Below, piece by piece: positions 34,314 to 43,873 of a stretch of 64,000 nucleotides of DNA. Under the pieces are notes generated by a model. The model was not told where the DNA came from and ran no database searches. It saw nothing but the letters and a program-made list of their open reading frames with translations. Both the position numbers and the translations under genes were made by a program. Position 1 is the first letter of the stretch. Each line of letters begins with the position of its first letter. The DNA comes from an uncultured Clostridia bacterium (lineage in GTDB: Bacteria; Bacillota; Clostridia; Christensenellales; Borkfalkiaceae): NCBI GenBank assembly GCA_947597925.1, contig CANQFA010000001.1:372001-436000 (forward strand), given 5' to 3'.

Positions 34314-37205
34314 ATGATAAAAGGGAAAATGAAGGTTTGCATCGTGATAGCAAGCACCCTCCTCGCGCTTCTCATGGCAGTCCTGATCGTGGGCAATGTG
34401 CTCGCGTTCAACGTCTACGCCGAAGTGCTTACCTTACGTTTTGGTACGGAAGGGGGAACCGTGACCGATTACGACACTAACCAGTACTTCGGGAGAATGA
34501 AGGAGAGCGCCGAGGAGGCCGGCCTGCAGGCGGCGGCGCTCTCCGAGGAGATCGAGGGGGAGGGCATGGTGCTCCTTCGCAATAACGGCGCGCTCCCCCT
34601 CGCCGAGAAGAGCAAGGTGAGCTGCTTCAGCCAGTCCTCGGTGGACTTCATCTACGGCTCTTTCGGCGGGTCGGGCGCGATCGATACGAGCAGAGTCGCG
34701 ACCCTCAAGACGGCCCTCGAGGAAAAGACTCTCATCGTCAATCCCACCCTCTGGAACTTTTACCTCGACCTCCGCGTCTACCGCAGAGTGACGGGCGGGC
34801 TCGCGGGCGGGACGAGCAAGGACCCCAACCGCTGGGCGATCGGTGAAGTGCCCTACAGCCGCTATACCGACGAGGTCCTCTCGAGCTACAGTCAGTATTC
34901 CGATGCCGCCATCGTGGTAATTTCGCGGACGGGGTGCGAAAACGGCGACCTTCCCACCGATCTCTCCCATTGGGACAGCACAAACTCGGGGAGCATCCTC
35001 GAGCTCGACGCCACCGAGCGCGAACTCCTCTCCAAGGTCCGTGAGAGCTTCGGAAAAGTCATCGTGCTCCTCAATACGGGCAACGCCATGGAGTGCGGTT
35101 TTCTGGAGGAATATGACATAGACGCCTGCCTCTGGGTCGGCGGCGTGGGGCAGTACGGTCTCGCCGCGGTCGCCGACGCCCTCATCGGAAAAGTCAACCC
35201 CTCGGGGAGGACGGCGGACACCTACGCCTACGACGCCTTCAGTTCGCCCGCCATGCAGAATTGGGGAAATTTCGCCTATGTGCAGGGTACACGGGAGACG
35301 GGGCACCACTATGTCGCCTATTCCGAGGGCGTGTATGTGGGGTATAAATATTACGAGACGCGCTACGAGGACACCTTCCTCGCTCCCGCGCGGGCGGGCA
35401 ATTTCGACTACGCAAAGACGGTGCAGTTCCCCTTCGGCTACGGCATAAGCTACACGACATTCTCATGGAGCGGCTTCTCCGCAAGGAAGAAGGGCGCGGA
35501 CATCGAAGTCAAGGTGAAGATCGAAAACACGGGTACCATGTCCGGGAAGGAGGTCGTGGAAGTCTACTATCAGAGCCCCTACACCGACTATGACGCGCGC
35601 AACGGAATCGAGAAGCCCGCGCTCAAACTGGGCACCTTCGAAAAGACGGAGCTCCTCTCTCCGGGTGAGAGCGAGATCGTCACCCTCACCTTCCCCGTCG
35701 AGCAGATGAAGTCGTACGACGCCTTCGGGAAGGGCGCCTATACGCTGGACGGAGGGGACGGCTACTATGTCACCGCCGCGCGCAACGCCCATGCCGCCAT
35801 CGACAATATCCTGCGCGCAAAGGGATACGAGACGGCGGGGGAGAGCGCCTTCTGCGAGAAATTTTCCTTCGCCGAGACGACCTATCTCAAGGACTCCTAC
35901 AGCGGGAACGAGGTGGGCAATCTCTTCGACAATTGCGAGGGGAAGGACGTCGTCTATCTCAGCCGCAGCGACTGGACGGTGATGGAGAATGACGGACTGC
36001 GCTTCGGGACCCCCTTCGGAAAGGACGGCGACGGGCAGACCTATTGCCGCGAGATAGACCCCGAGCTCAAGTGGGAACTCGAACTCACGGGATACGGCGC
36101 GAGCGGCGCCCCCGAAGAGGACTTCGTCATGCCCGAGGCGGGCGTCAAGGGCGACCTGCAGCTCATCAAACTGAAGGGGAAGGAATTTGACGATCCCGAG
36201 TGGGAGGCCCTCCTCGATCAGGTGACCGTGGCGGAGATGGAGCGCCTCGCCAAGCTCTCGGGCTATAAGATGGACGCCATGACCTCGGTGGGCAAGCCCC
36301 ATGCCTCGGACGCGGACGGCCCCTCGGCGTGGAATTCCTTCATCGGGAGCCTCAATGCGGGCGGCTTCCCCTACGAAGTCGTGCTCGCCTCCACGTGGAA
36401 CCGCTCCCTCGCAGAGCGGATGGGGGACGCCATGGGCGAACTCTGCCTGTGGGCGAAGATCACAAATAAGGACTCCACCGCCAACCTCACGGGCTGGTAT
36501 GCTCCCGCGATGAACCTGCACAGGACGCCCTTCGGCGGGAGAAATTTCGAGTACTACAGCGAGGATGAGACGCTCTCGGGAAAGATCGGTGCGGCGACCG
36601 TAAAGGGGGCCACCGCGCGCGGCGTCATCTGCTATATCAAGCACTTCGCCTTCAATGAGCAGGAGACCAACCGCATGACGGACAACGTGGTCTGGAGCAG
36701 GGAGCAGGCCCTCCGCGAACTCTACCTGAAGCCCTTCGAGGAGTCCATCAAGGAAGGGGGCTCGCTCGGCCTCATGACCGCCTACAACCGCATCGGCACG
36801 ACATGGGTGGGCGGCAGCTACGCCCTCATCACGGGACTTCTGAGGACGGAGTGGAATTTCCGCGGCGTCGTCGTCACCGACTACATGGACGGCGACTATG
36901 AAAACGTCGACCAGATGCTTGCCGCGGGCGGCGATGCCGCACTCAATCCCGTCAACAATCAGAAGTGCACCACAGATACCCCGCAGGCGCGTACCTATCT
37001 CAGGCGGGCGGCCAAGCACTGCCTGTATGCGACGGCGAACAGCAACGCGATGAACGGCATCGACGGCGCCGTGCGCATCGTGGGCGCCACCCCCCGCTAC
37101 CATACCTACATGCTCCTCATCAATATCGGGCTCGGCGTGCTGATGGCGGGATGTGTCCTCTGGATCGTCCTCGCGGCGGTCCGCATGAAGAAAGCGAAGA
37201 AGTGA
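34314..37205 (+). CDS. Membrane-anchored glycoside hydrolase family 3 with permuted domain order
   Basis: 963 residues with a transmembrane helix at each end (about 8-32 and 932-956), so the enzyme body is held at the cell surface. The alpha/beta-sandwich domain comes first: EEIEGEGMVLLRNNGALPL at about 78-96 normally opens the second GH3 domain. A fibronectin III-like domain follows (GADIEVKVKIENTGTMSGKEVVEVYY). The TIM barrel comes last, from about 625. It holds NLHRTPFGGRNFEYYSEDE, IKHFAFNEQETNR and the nucleophile aspartate in VVVTDYMDG (Asp856). Known GH3 beta-glucosidases of Ruminococcus and Butyrivibrio have comparably swapped domains. The substrate is probably a beta-glucoside or xyloside, not determinable here. 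Confidence 0.9.
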   Translation: MIKGKMKVCIVIASTLLALLMAVLIVGNVLAFNVYAEVLTLRFGTEGGTVTDYDTNQYFGRMKESAEEAGLQAAALSEEIEGEGMVLLRNNGALPLAEKSKVSCFSQSSVDFIYGSFGGSGAIDTSRVATLKTALEEKTLIVNPTLWNFYLDLRVYRRVTGGLAGGTSKDPNRWAIGEVPYSRYTDEVLSSYSQYSDAAIVVISRTGCENGDLPTDLSHWDSTNSGSILELDATERELLSKVRESFGKVIVLLNTGNAMECGFLEEYDIDACLWVGGVGQYGLAAVADALIGKVNPSGRTADTYAYDAFSSPAMQNWGNFAYVQGTRETGHHYVAYSEGVYVGYKYYETRYEDTFLAPARAGNFDYAKTVQFPFGYGISYTTFSWSGFSARKKGADIEVKVKIENTGTMSGKEVVEVYYQSPYTDYDARNGIEKPALKLGTFEKTELLSPGESEIVTLTFPVEQMKSYDAFGKGAYTLDGGDGYYVTAARNAHAAIDNILRAKGYETAGESAFCEKFSFAETTYLKDSYSGNEVGNLFDNCEGKDVVYLSRSDWTVMENDGLRFGTPFGKDGDGQTYCREIDPELKWELELTGYGASGAPEEDFVMPEAGVKGDLQLIKLKGKEFDDPEWEALLDQVTVAEMERLAKLSGYKMDAMTSVGKPHASDADGPSAWNSFIGSLNAGGFPYEVVLASTWNRSLAERMGDAMGELCLWAKITNKDSTANLTGWYAPAMNLHRTPFGGRNFEYYSEDETLSGKIGAATVKGATARGVICYIKHFAFNEQETNRMTDNVVWSREQALRELYLKPFEESIKEGGSLGLMTAYNRIGTTWVGGSYALITGLLRTEWNFRGVVVTDYMDGDYENVDQMLAAGGDAALNPVNNQKCTTDTPQARTYLRRAAKHCLYATANSNAMNGIDGAVRIVGATPRYHTYMLLINIGLGVLMAGCVLWIVLAAVRMKKAKK

Positions 37206-37209
37206 GACG

Positions 37210-37243
37210 AAGGCGGCGCAGCAATGCGCCGCTTTGAAATTTT
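37210..37243 (+). terminator. Terminator of the GH3 gene
   Basis: GCGGCGCA (37213-37220) pairs with TGCGCCGC (37225-37232) around GCAA, followed by TTTGAAATTTT. The U-tract is weak. Confidence 0.6.
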
Positions 37244-37253
37244 CAAATATATC

Positions 37254-37282
37254 TTGCAAAAGTCGGGAAGATGTGGTATAAT
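37254..37282 (+). promoter_or_regulatory. Promoter of the LytTR/GHKL operon
   Basis: TTGCAA (37254-37259), 17 nt, TATAAT (37277-37282). Confidence 0.75.
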
Positions 37283-37302
37283 AGAGAGGAAGGGGGCGGA
37301 AC

Positions 37303-38001
37303 ATGATAAGGCTTACGATCGTGGACGACGAAGAGAGCGCATACGAAGTGCTCCGTGCCGCGCTCGGGCGCTTCGAAGAGGAGACGGGCACGCAATTCGA
37401 GGTGCGGTATTTCAGGAATGCCGTGGACTTTCTCGAGGAGTACCGCCCCGCAGACATCGTGCTCATGGACGTGGAGATGCCCCTCATTGACGGCATGACG
37501 GCGGCGGAGAAGCTCAGGCGCATCGATCCCAAAGTCGCCCTCATCTTTATCACCAATATGGCGCAATATGCCATCAAGGGGTATGCGGTGGACGCCATCG
37601 ACTATGTTCTGAAGCCCGTCCGCTATGCCCGCTTTTCCGCGCTCATGAAGAAGACGCTCCGCCTCATCGGGCAGAAGCCCGAGCGGGAGCTCACCCTCAA
37701 GATCCCCTCGGGCGTGCGTCTCCTCTATGTCTCCGCCATCGTCTATGTGGAGATCAGCGGACACCTGCTCTACTTCTACACGGAGACGGAGCGCATCGAG
37801 ACATGGGGGACCCTGCGCGAGTTTGAGGAGGAGCTCAAGGGAGACCACTTCGTCCGCTGCAATCACAACTGCCTCGTCAATCTCGCCTATGTGAGCGGGG
37901 TGGAGAAGAATGCCATCTCCCTCCGCACGGGCGGGACCCTCACGGTGAGCGCGGGCAAGAAGAAGGAGTTTATGGAGCGCCTCAGAGAATATAAGGGGTA
38001 A
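37303..38001 (+). CDS. LytTR-family response regulator
   Basis: 232 residues. The N-terminal receiver domain has the acidic pair in IVDDEE, the phospho-acceptor Asp56 in VLMDVEMP, and the conserved KP (VLKPVR) near residue 108. The C-terminal LytTR DNA-binding domain (about 130-232) carries LLYVSAIVYVEISGHLLYFYT and FVRCNHNCLVNLAYV. LytTR regulators bind direct repeats and often control surface polysaccharide, autolysin or peptide genes. It is followed after 7 nt by its partner kinase and heads an operon reaching at least to 41118. The neighbouring GH3 and binding-module genes are plausible targets. Confidence 0.93.
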   Translation: MIRLTIVDDEESAYEVLRAALGRFEEETGTQFEVRYFRNAVDFLEEYRPADIVLMDVEMPLIDGMTAAEKLRRIDPKVALIFITNMAQYAIKGYAVDAIDYVLKPVRYARFSALMKKTLRLIGQKPERELTLKIPSGVRLLYVSAIVYVEISGHLLYFYTETERIETWGTLREFEEELKGDHFVRCNHNCLVNLAYVSGVEKNAISLRTGGTLTVSAGKKKEFMERLREYKG

Positions 38002-38008
38002 GGGGGCC

Positions 38009-39313
38009 ATGGAGGTATTTCTCGATCTTCTGCTCTACGGGGCCGAGCTCTGCTTTGCGGTCCTTTTCGGCATGCGGGTCGAGGGAAGGAAACAGCACTT
38101 TCCCGCGGCATGCCTCTTCGCGCTCCTTGCCTTTTTCGCGCTGCTCGGCGGCGCCGTCCTTTGCACACTGTACCTTCCCGAGGGCGCAAAGCCCTATGTG
38201 AAGGTCCTTTTTTATGTCCTCCTCGTCCTCGGCATCTCCCTCTTCTTCCGCTTCGCCTATCGGCTCACTCCGCCCGAGATCGTCTTCTACATGAACATCG
38301 CGCTGGCGATGCACTTCTTTTTCTTCAATACCGCCTCGGTCATGGAGGTCCTCCTCGGCCGCCTCACTCTCCCCGTCTTCGTGGACTATCTCTGCCGCTA
38401 TGCCCTCTATGCCACCGTCCTCTTCGTCGTCTACATGACGGTGATCAGGCTCTACAAGGGGAGCAGGGAGCACATCGCGGTGGACAGGAGCATGGCGGCG
38501 GCGAGCGCCGTCTTCTTCTGCACGAGCGTCGCGCTCACCGTCATGCAGGCGGTGCTCTCGCGGTATGACGAGAGCTATATCATCGTCCTCGACCTGTGCG
38601 CGGCCTTTTATGCCGTCGTCGCCCTCATCATCGCCTTCGCCTCCGTGCAGCAGGCCCTCTCCGACTACACCCTCCTCATGACGCGGAAGCTCTGGCAGGA
38701 GGACAGGAAGCACTATGAACTGCAGAAGGAGAATATCGAGATCATCAACATCAAGTGCCACGATCTGAGGCACCGTATCCGCGATTTCCGCGCGCACGGC
38801 GCCATCGGCGAGCAGGCATTTGAGGAACTCGAGCGGTCCATCCACATCTACGACGCCCTCATCAAGACGGACAACGAGGTCCTCGACGTCATCCTCTCGG
38901 GCTATATGCTCCGCTGCCGCAAGGACAAGATCGAGCTCACCTGCATGCTCGACGGCAGGGCGGTCGCCTTCATGGAGGAGATGGATCTCTATTCCCTCTT
39001 CGGCAACATGCTAGAGAACGCCTATGAGTATGAGCAGAGCGTGCAGGAGGAGGACAACCGCTTCATCTCGCTCCGCGTGTCACAGGCGGAGGGCAAGGTC
39101 ACCATCCACATGGAAAATTATTTCATCGGCAATGTGCGCATCTCCGACGGCGTCGTCGCGACGACGAAGGGGGATGTCAACTATCACGGCTTCGGCATGA
39201 AGAGCATGAAGCGCATTGCGGAAAAATACGGGGGAAAGATGAAGGTCACCGTGGCAGACGGCATGTTTCAGACCGAGATCGTCCTTCCCTGTCCCGCGGA
39301 GGCAGAGGCATGA
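38009..39313 (+). CDS. GHKL-type sensor histidine kinase (AgrC/LytS-like)
   Basis: 434 residues. The N-terminal 220 residues hold about six membrane helices and little extracytoplasmic loop, typical of kinases that sense membrane-embedded or peptide ligands. The phospho-accepting histidine is His251 in IINIKCHDLRHRIRDF. The N-box is LFGNMLENAYEYE, and a G-box-like YHGFGMKSMKRIAEKYGG lies near the C-terminus, where GHKL kinases end their ATPase. It pairs with the LytTR regulator upstream. The stop overlaps the next ATG (ATGA). No AgrB/AgrD-like peptide gene is nearby, so the signal is unknown. Confidence 0.92.
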   Translation: MEVFLDLLLYGAELCFAVLFGMRVEGRKQHFPAACLFALLAFFALLGGAVLCTLYLPEGAKPYVKVLFYVLLVLGISLFFRFAYRLTPPEIVFYMNIALAMHFFFFNTASVMEVLLGRLTLPVFVDYLCRYALYATVLFVVYMTVIRLYKGSREHIAVDRSMAAASAVFFCTSVALTVMQAVLSRYDESYIIVLDLCAAFYAVVALIIAFASVQQALSDYTLLMTRKLWQEDRKHYELQKENIEIINIKCHDLRHRIRDFRAHGAIGEQAFEELERSIHIYDALIKTDNEVLDVILSGYMLRCRKDKIELTCMLDGRAVAFMEEMDLYSLFGNMLENAYEYEQSVQEEDNRFISLRVSQAEGKVTIHMENYFIGNVRISDGVVATTKGDVNYHGFGMKSMKRIAEKYGGKMKVTVADGMFQTEIVLPCPAEAEA

Positions 39314-41118
39314 AGAACAGAAACGGATGTCTCATCTTTGCGGTCATCAGCGCCGCCGTGTGCCTCGCCATCGGCGCCATCGTCATCTTCCTCGCCCTCT
39401 CGGGAGGGGCGGCGGGCGGCATCGCGGACTATACCTTCCCCGCATACCGCGACTATGTCGACCGCTCGGCGAGCATGCTCTTTACCTCCTCGGGCGGCGC
39501 CCAGTTCTTCGAGGCGGAGAAGGCCGAACTCACGGAGTGCGGGGTGACGGACACCGAACTCGCCTCGGGCGACTCGGCCGTGGAGCTCTCCTCCTCCCGC
39601 GCCGCGGTGCGCTTTTCCCTCATCGCAGACAGGGAGACGCGTGCGGCACTCGCCGTGCGGCTCTGCTATCTCTCCGAGGGAGGCAGGGACACCGAGGCGG
39701 GCAACCTCTTCTCCGTCTATCTGAACGATGTCGAGGTGGGCAGCCGTCACAGCGTCATCCGTCACTGTGCGAGCGTCTTTGACTTCCGCGAAAATGTCCT
39801 CAGCGAAGTCGTGCTCCGCCCGGGCGCCAATGAGCTCGAAATTGTCTCGCGCGGGTCGGCGTGCTCCCTCGACTATGTCGTGCTCCTGCCCCACGAGGAG
39901 CGCTCCTCGGAGGAGGAGACGGTGGGCTACCGCACCTACGACTTCCTGCGCGGGGGCGGGGAACAGCGCTTCGAGGCCGAACACGGCGAATTTTCCGAGG
40001 CCGCCGTCATGGTCTCGGAGGAGGCCTCCCGCTCCTATTTCCTCCGCTTCGACTCGGAGGATTCCCGCGTCCTCTTCCATATCGTGAGCGACGGGGAGGG
40101 AGAGGTGCCCTTCGCCGTTTCTCTCCGCAACCTCAGCGACATCCTCCGCCTTCGCTATCTCCTCCTCGTGGAGGTCAACGGCGCACTGTGCACCCTGTCC
40201 GAGACGGGCACGGAGGAGGAGGGATTCTGCTTCTACTACGGGGGCACTCTTCCCCTTACGGAGGGGGAAAATGAGGTCTCCGTGCGGGCGATGGGGGACC
40301 TCGACCTCGACTGCCTCGTGCTCAACGCGGGAGTGGAGTTCTCCGCCTATCGGACCGCACAGAAATTCGAGGCGGAGGCGGGCGACTCGGGCAACTCCGT
40401 CGAGGAGGAGGGAAGCTATTTTTCGGGCGGCAGGGCCGTCACCCTCACGGGCGGCTCCTCCCTCTCCTTCTCCTTCCTCTCCGACAGCAGCTCGGAAGAA
40501 TATCTCTCCCTCTTCATGCGCGCGGAGGGCGTCCTCCTCGAGATAGCCGTAAACGGGGAGCCCATGGACTTCTCCGGCACCGATACGGACATCTACCGCG
40601 ACATTGCGGCGGGGAGGGTGCATATCGCCGCGGGAAGGAATACGGTCCGCATCACCGTGCGCGAGGGTGAGCTCTCCCTTGACTACTTTACCCTATACCA
40701 TGCCTCGGCTTCGGATGCAAAAGTGGAGGCAGAGGGCGCCGTCTTCATGGGCGGCATGGAGGAATGGAACGAGCGCGCGAGCGGCGGAAAGAATTTGGGA
40801 TATCTTCGTGAAGGCTCCCTCGTGAAGTTCTATATCCACGCGGAGCGGGCATGCACCGTGCGCCTTTCGCTCTCCCTCAGCTGCATCCGCGCGGGCGAGC
40901 AGCGTCTCTCCGACCTTTTGAGCCTCTCCGTAAACAGACAGCACCTCGACCTTTCGCGCGTCACCTTTTCGGCGGGGGCGAGCTGGACGGCATTCGAAGA
41001 GCTCCCCCTCGGGACGTGCGAACTTTCCCCCGGGCTCAACGTGGTGGCCGTCCGCCTGGAGGTCGCCGACTGCAACCTCGACTACCTCGGCCTTGCGCAG
41101 GAAGGGGCGGTTATGTAA
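39310..41118 (+). CDS. Membrane-anchored protein with four carbohydrate-binding-like modules
   Basis: 602 residues. One N-terminal transmembrane helix (about 9-31) leaves the rest outside. Four successive modules each open with an F-E-A-E-type strand (QFFEAEKAEL, QRFEAEHGEF, QKFEAEAGD, AKVEAEGAVF). Each closes with a Leu-Asp-[YC] strand (SLDYVVLL, DLDCLVLN, SLDYFTLY, NLDYLGLA). This start/end pattern is typical of CBM6/CBM35-like jelly rolls, which bind glycans through calcium-dependent or loop sites. There is no enzymatic domain. The gene is translationally coupled to the histidine kinase, suggesting the product feeds glycan information to it or is part of the sensed structure. Confidence 0.8.
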   Translation: MKNRNGCLIFAVISAAVCLAIGAIVIFLALSGGAAGGIADYTFPAYRDYVDRSASMLFTSSGGAQFFEAEKAELTECGVTDTELASGDSAVELSSSRAAVRFSLIADRETRAALAVRLCYLSEGGRDTEAGNLFSVYLNDVEVGSRHSVIRHCASVFDFRENVLSEVVLRPGANELEIVSRGSACSLDYVVLLPHEERSSEEETVGYRTYDFLRGGGEQRFEAEHGEFSEAAVMVSEEASRSYFLRFDSEDSRVLFHIVSDGEGEVPFAVSLRNLSDILRLRYLLLVEVNGALCTLSETGTEEEGFCFYYGGTLPLTEGENEVSVRAMGDLDLDCLVLNAGVEFSAYRTAQKFEAEAGDSGNSVEEEGSYFSGGRAVTLTGGSSLSFSFLSDSSSEEYLSLFMRAEGVLLEIAVNGEPMDFSGTDTDIYRDIAAGRVHIAAGRNTVRITVREGELSLDYFTLYHASASDAKVEAEGAVFMGGMEEWNERASGGKNLGYLREGSLVKFYIHAERACTVRLSLSLSCIRAGEQRLSDLLSLSVNRQHLDLSRVTFSAGASWTAFEELPLGTCELSPGLNVVAVRLEVADCNLDYLGLAQEGAVM

Positions 41119-41216
41119 TAAAATCCCCCGTTTAGGAAAAAATTTCGGGAAATTTTCCGAGAGCCATTATAATGGAACGCGATAGGGTACGATCCCATGA
41201 TCAAGGAGGGAAAACC

Positions 41217-43778
41217 ATGAAGAAGTGTAAAATTTTCCTGATCGCGGTCCTCTTGTCCGTCCTCGGCATGATGTTCATGTCGGCGTGCACGGGCGAGCGG
41301 TTCACCGTCGACTGGAAGATCCCCGAAAACGCGGAAGTTGCCGCGGAGGGCTATGACAAACTGCCCGACAAGCTGGACGCCAACACCGAGCTCGCCTTCA
41401 CCGTAAAGGGGACGGGCGGCTACGAAGTGGAATCGGTGATGATCAACGGGAGAAATGTCTCCGAACGGGAGGGGAAATATTCCTTCACCATCACCCGCGA
41501 CACGACGGTGGAGATCGCGGTGAAGCCCGCGATCGAGTCCGTCACCGTGACGAAGAAGCCCGCAAAGACCTACTATGCGGGGCAGACGATCCTTCCCGAG
41601 GACCTCGAGGTGACGGTGACGTATGTTCCTGCCGCCTTGGGCAGCAAAGTCGTCACCGACTACAACGTGGTCTATGAAAACGGGTCGGCCTTCTCCATCG
41701 GCGACACCTCCTTTTCCGTGAGCTACGGCGGCAAACAGTCCGAGCCCGTGACCGTTTCTTCGGTCGTCGCGCGGGTGACGGTCAATCCCGTCGGCGGCGT
41801 CATCGCGGAGGAATTCCTCGCTGCATGGCGGGCAAATACAGAGCTCTCGAACTTCAGGATCGGCGAGACGGGGGAGGAAAAGGGCGTCATCTCCTTTACC
41901 TTCACGAGCCTCACGAAGGCGATCCCCCTGCCGGGGAGCGGCGACATCCTCTTCGGCGATGCGAGCTCCACGCTCAAGGATTGGGTGGACAAGGAGGGAA
42001 ATTCCTATTCGCGCATCTCGGTGGCGCAGTCGGTCAGCATCGACCTCCGCGCCGAGTGGGACGCCGTGCTCGTGACCATGCAAAATGTCGAGCTGAAGAT
42101 GGAGGACGGAACGCCCATCCTCGCCCTCACGCTCACCGCAAATACCGACTTCCAGGCCTATCTCTTCTTCCTCGAGGGGAATAAGCAATATGTGCAGATC
42201 GGCGACACCATCGACGCGGCAAAGGGCGAGAGCGCCACGGTGAAATACGATCTCACCAAGCTCAGCTCCTATACCGACGCACAGGGCGGCACCTATGCGG
42301 GCGCATGGATGGACATCCGCGTCAATACCCGCATCAACGGGGTGGACCTCAGTCAGGAGTTCACCATCGACCCCGAGGCGCCCATTGCGAAGATCGGGCA
42401 GATGATCCACGACGACAACTGGACCTATCGCCTCCTGACCAATGAGGACGGCGGGGACCTCGACCTCAAGCTCTGCTACCGCAAGTATGTCTATGAGTAC
42501 GAGGCATTCGTCGAAGAGGAGGGCGGGGAGTACTTCCTCGTGCTCGAGGGCAATTTCAATAAGGCCATCGATCCCGAGTTCCTCTATGAGGGCGCCACCG
42601 TCTCCATCGCCTTCGGCGAATACCATGCAGAGGGCACCGTAAAGGCGGACGGCACGTGGCGCGCCACGCTCAAGCTCTCGGGCCTCGGCACCTTCGATGA
42701 AATAGCCGACCTCATCACCGTCACCTCGACGGACGGCAAGAAACTGAATACCCTCACGAACGCGGATGACGGGTCGCTCACGAAGGCAAAATTCGACCTG
42801 AGCGGTTGCAAGACCATCTTCAAGTACTATCCCGAGGGGGAGAATCCCCGCATCTGGGCGAACAGCGTGGATGGGGACGGCTTCCGCTTTACGGTGGGCG
42901 TGGACTGGAATGAGCTCTGGGTGCATGTCGCCGACGTCGCCCATTCCATTACCGTGACGGGCGCCACGGTGGAGGCAAAGAACGGAAAGGCCTGCTTCGT
43001 CATCGAGGGGACCTACGGCGCGGGCTATACCGCGGCAGAGGCAAAGACCATGCTCGAGGGATACCACGTCGACCTGCAGAACAATGAACAGGATGGCGGC
43101 GGCAACTGGGACATGATCGCCATCCCCGCAGGCGGCAAGATCGTGGAGACGGAGGGCGGGAAATTCCGCATCTACATCAGCCTCGAAAATGCCAAGGCGG
43201 GCTACTCTGTCTTCGTGCACTTCGGCGGCGAGGGCATGAACCTCACCACGGAAAATGTCCACGGCGACCCCCTCGTCCTCAATGATATCCGCTATACCAT
43301 GACTATCTTTACGGGATGGAACAGCAGTGTCGCGACCGTGCGCATGTTCGACACCTTAAACGGCATCGAGGTGACGGGCGCTACGCTCGAGGTCAAGGGC
43401 GGAAAGCCCTGCCTCGTCATCGAGGGCAACTACGGGACGAAATATACGGAGGCCGACATTTTGACCTATCTCAAGGGTCAGCTTCTGGACCTGCAGAACA
43501 ATGAGCAGGACGGCGGCGGCAACTGGGACATGATTCCCATCCCCGCGGACGGCCTCACCTACGAGGCCAAGGAGGGCGAATTCCGCATCTATGTCAGCCT
43601 CGAAAATGCCAAGTCCGGCTACTCCGTCTTCTCGCACTTCGGCGGCGAAGGGAAGAACCTCACCGTGTCCAATGTCCACGGCGGGCCCATCACGGCAGAC
43701 GGTCTGAAGTATACCATCACCGTCTGGGACGGATGGGGCAGTTCCCTCGTGACCGTCCGTGTCGCCGACGCCGACTGA
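41217..43778 (+). CDS. Lipoprotein with Big_3-like domain and duplicated C-terminal modules
   Basis: 853 residues from the ATG at 41217 (AAGGAGGG site). The lipobox is MSAC (Cys24). A bacterial Ig-like domain of the Big_3 type spans about residues 105-195 (VTVTKKPAKTYYAGQTILPEDLEVTVTY...SVSYGG). Several beta-rich modules follow. The last two are a 139-residue tandem duplication sharing LDLQNNEQDGGGNWDMI and FRIY-SLENAK-GYSVF-HFGGEG, with high identity also at DNA level. No enzymatic motif is visible, so it is probably an external binding lipoprotein. A TATAAT at 41168-41173 may provide its own promoter; otherwise it is the end of the LytTR operon. Confidence 0.82.
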   Translation: MKKCKIFLIAVLLSVLGMMFMSACTGERFTVDWKIPENAEVAAEGYDKLPDKLDANTELAFTVKGTGGYEVESVMINGRNVSEREGKYSFTITRDTTVEIAVKPAIESVTVTKKPAKTYYAGQTILPEDLEVTVTYVPAALGSKVVTDYNVVYENGSAFSIGDTSFSVSYGGKQSEPVTVSSVVARVTVNPVGGVIAEEFLAAWRANTELSNFRIGETGEEKGVISFTFTSLTKAIPLPGSGDILFGDASSTLKDWVDKEGNSYSRISVAQSVSIDLRAEWDAVLVTMQNVELKMEDGTPILALTLTANTDFQAYLFFLEGNKQYVQIGDTIDAAKGESATVKYDLTKLSSYTDAQGGTYAGAWMDIRVNTRINGVDLSQEFTIDPEAPIAKIGQMIHDDNWTYRLLTNEDGGDLDLKLCYRKYVYEYEAFVEEEGGEYFLVLEGNFNKAIDPEFLYEGATVSIAFGEYHAEGTVKADGTWRATLKLSGLGTFDEIADLITVTSTDGKKLNTLTNADDGSLTKAKFDLSGCKTIFKYYPEGENPRIWANSVDGDGFRFTVGVDWNELWVHVADVAHSITVTGATVEAKNGKACFVIEGTYGAGYTAAEAKTMLEGYHVDLQNNEQDGGGNWDMIAIPAGGKIVETEGGKFRIYISLENAKAGYSVFVHFGGEGMNLTTENVHGDPLVLNDIRYTMTIFTGWNSSVATVRMFDTLNGIEVTGATLEVKGGKPCLVIEGNYGTKYTEADILTYLKGQLLDLQNNEQDGGGNWDMIPIPADGLTYEAKEGEFRIYVSLENAKSGYSVFSHFGGEGKNLTVSNVHGGPITADGLKYTITVWDGWGSSLVTVRVADAD
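42936..43770 (+). repeat. 417-bp tandem duplication inside the lipoprotein gene
   Basis: Matching landmarks are 417 nt apart: GTGACGGGCGC at 42954 and 43371, and GACCTGCAGAACAATGA at 43071 and 43488. The copies are in frame (139 codons). Confidence 0.85.
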
Positions 43779-43848
43779 CCCCTCCGAAAACCTCTCGGCA
43801 AAAGCTACCCCGAAACTCATCCGAACCGTCGGAAACTTCTGAATATCG

Positions 43849-43873
43849 AAAAAGCGCGTCTTACGCGCTTTTT
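43849..43873 (+). terminator. Terminator of the lipoprotein gene
   Basis: AAAAAGCGCGT / ACGCGCTTTTT arms around CTT. Confidence 0.88.

Noticed and set aside
35463..37598. 711-codon minus frame across the GH3 and LytTR genes
   Set aside because: It spans two real genes and their promoter and terminator; no domain.
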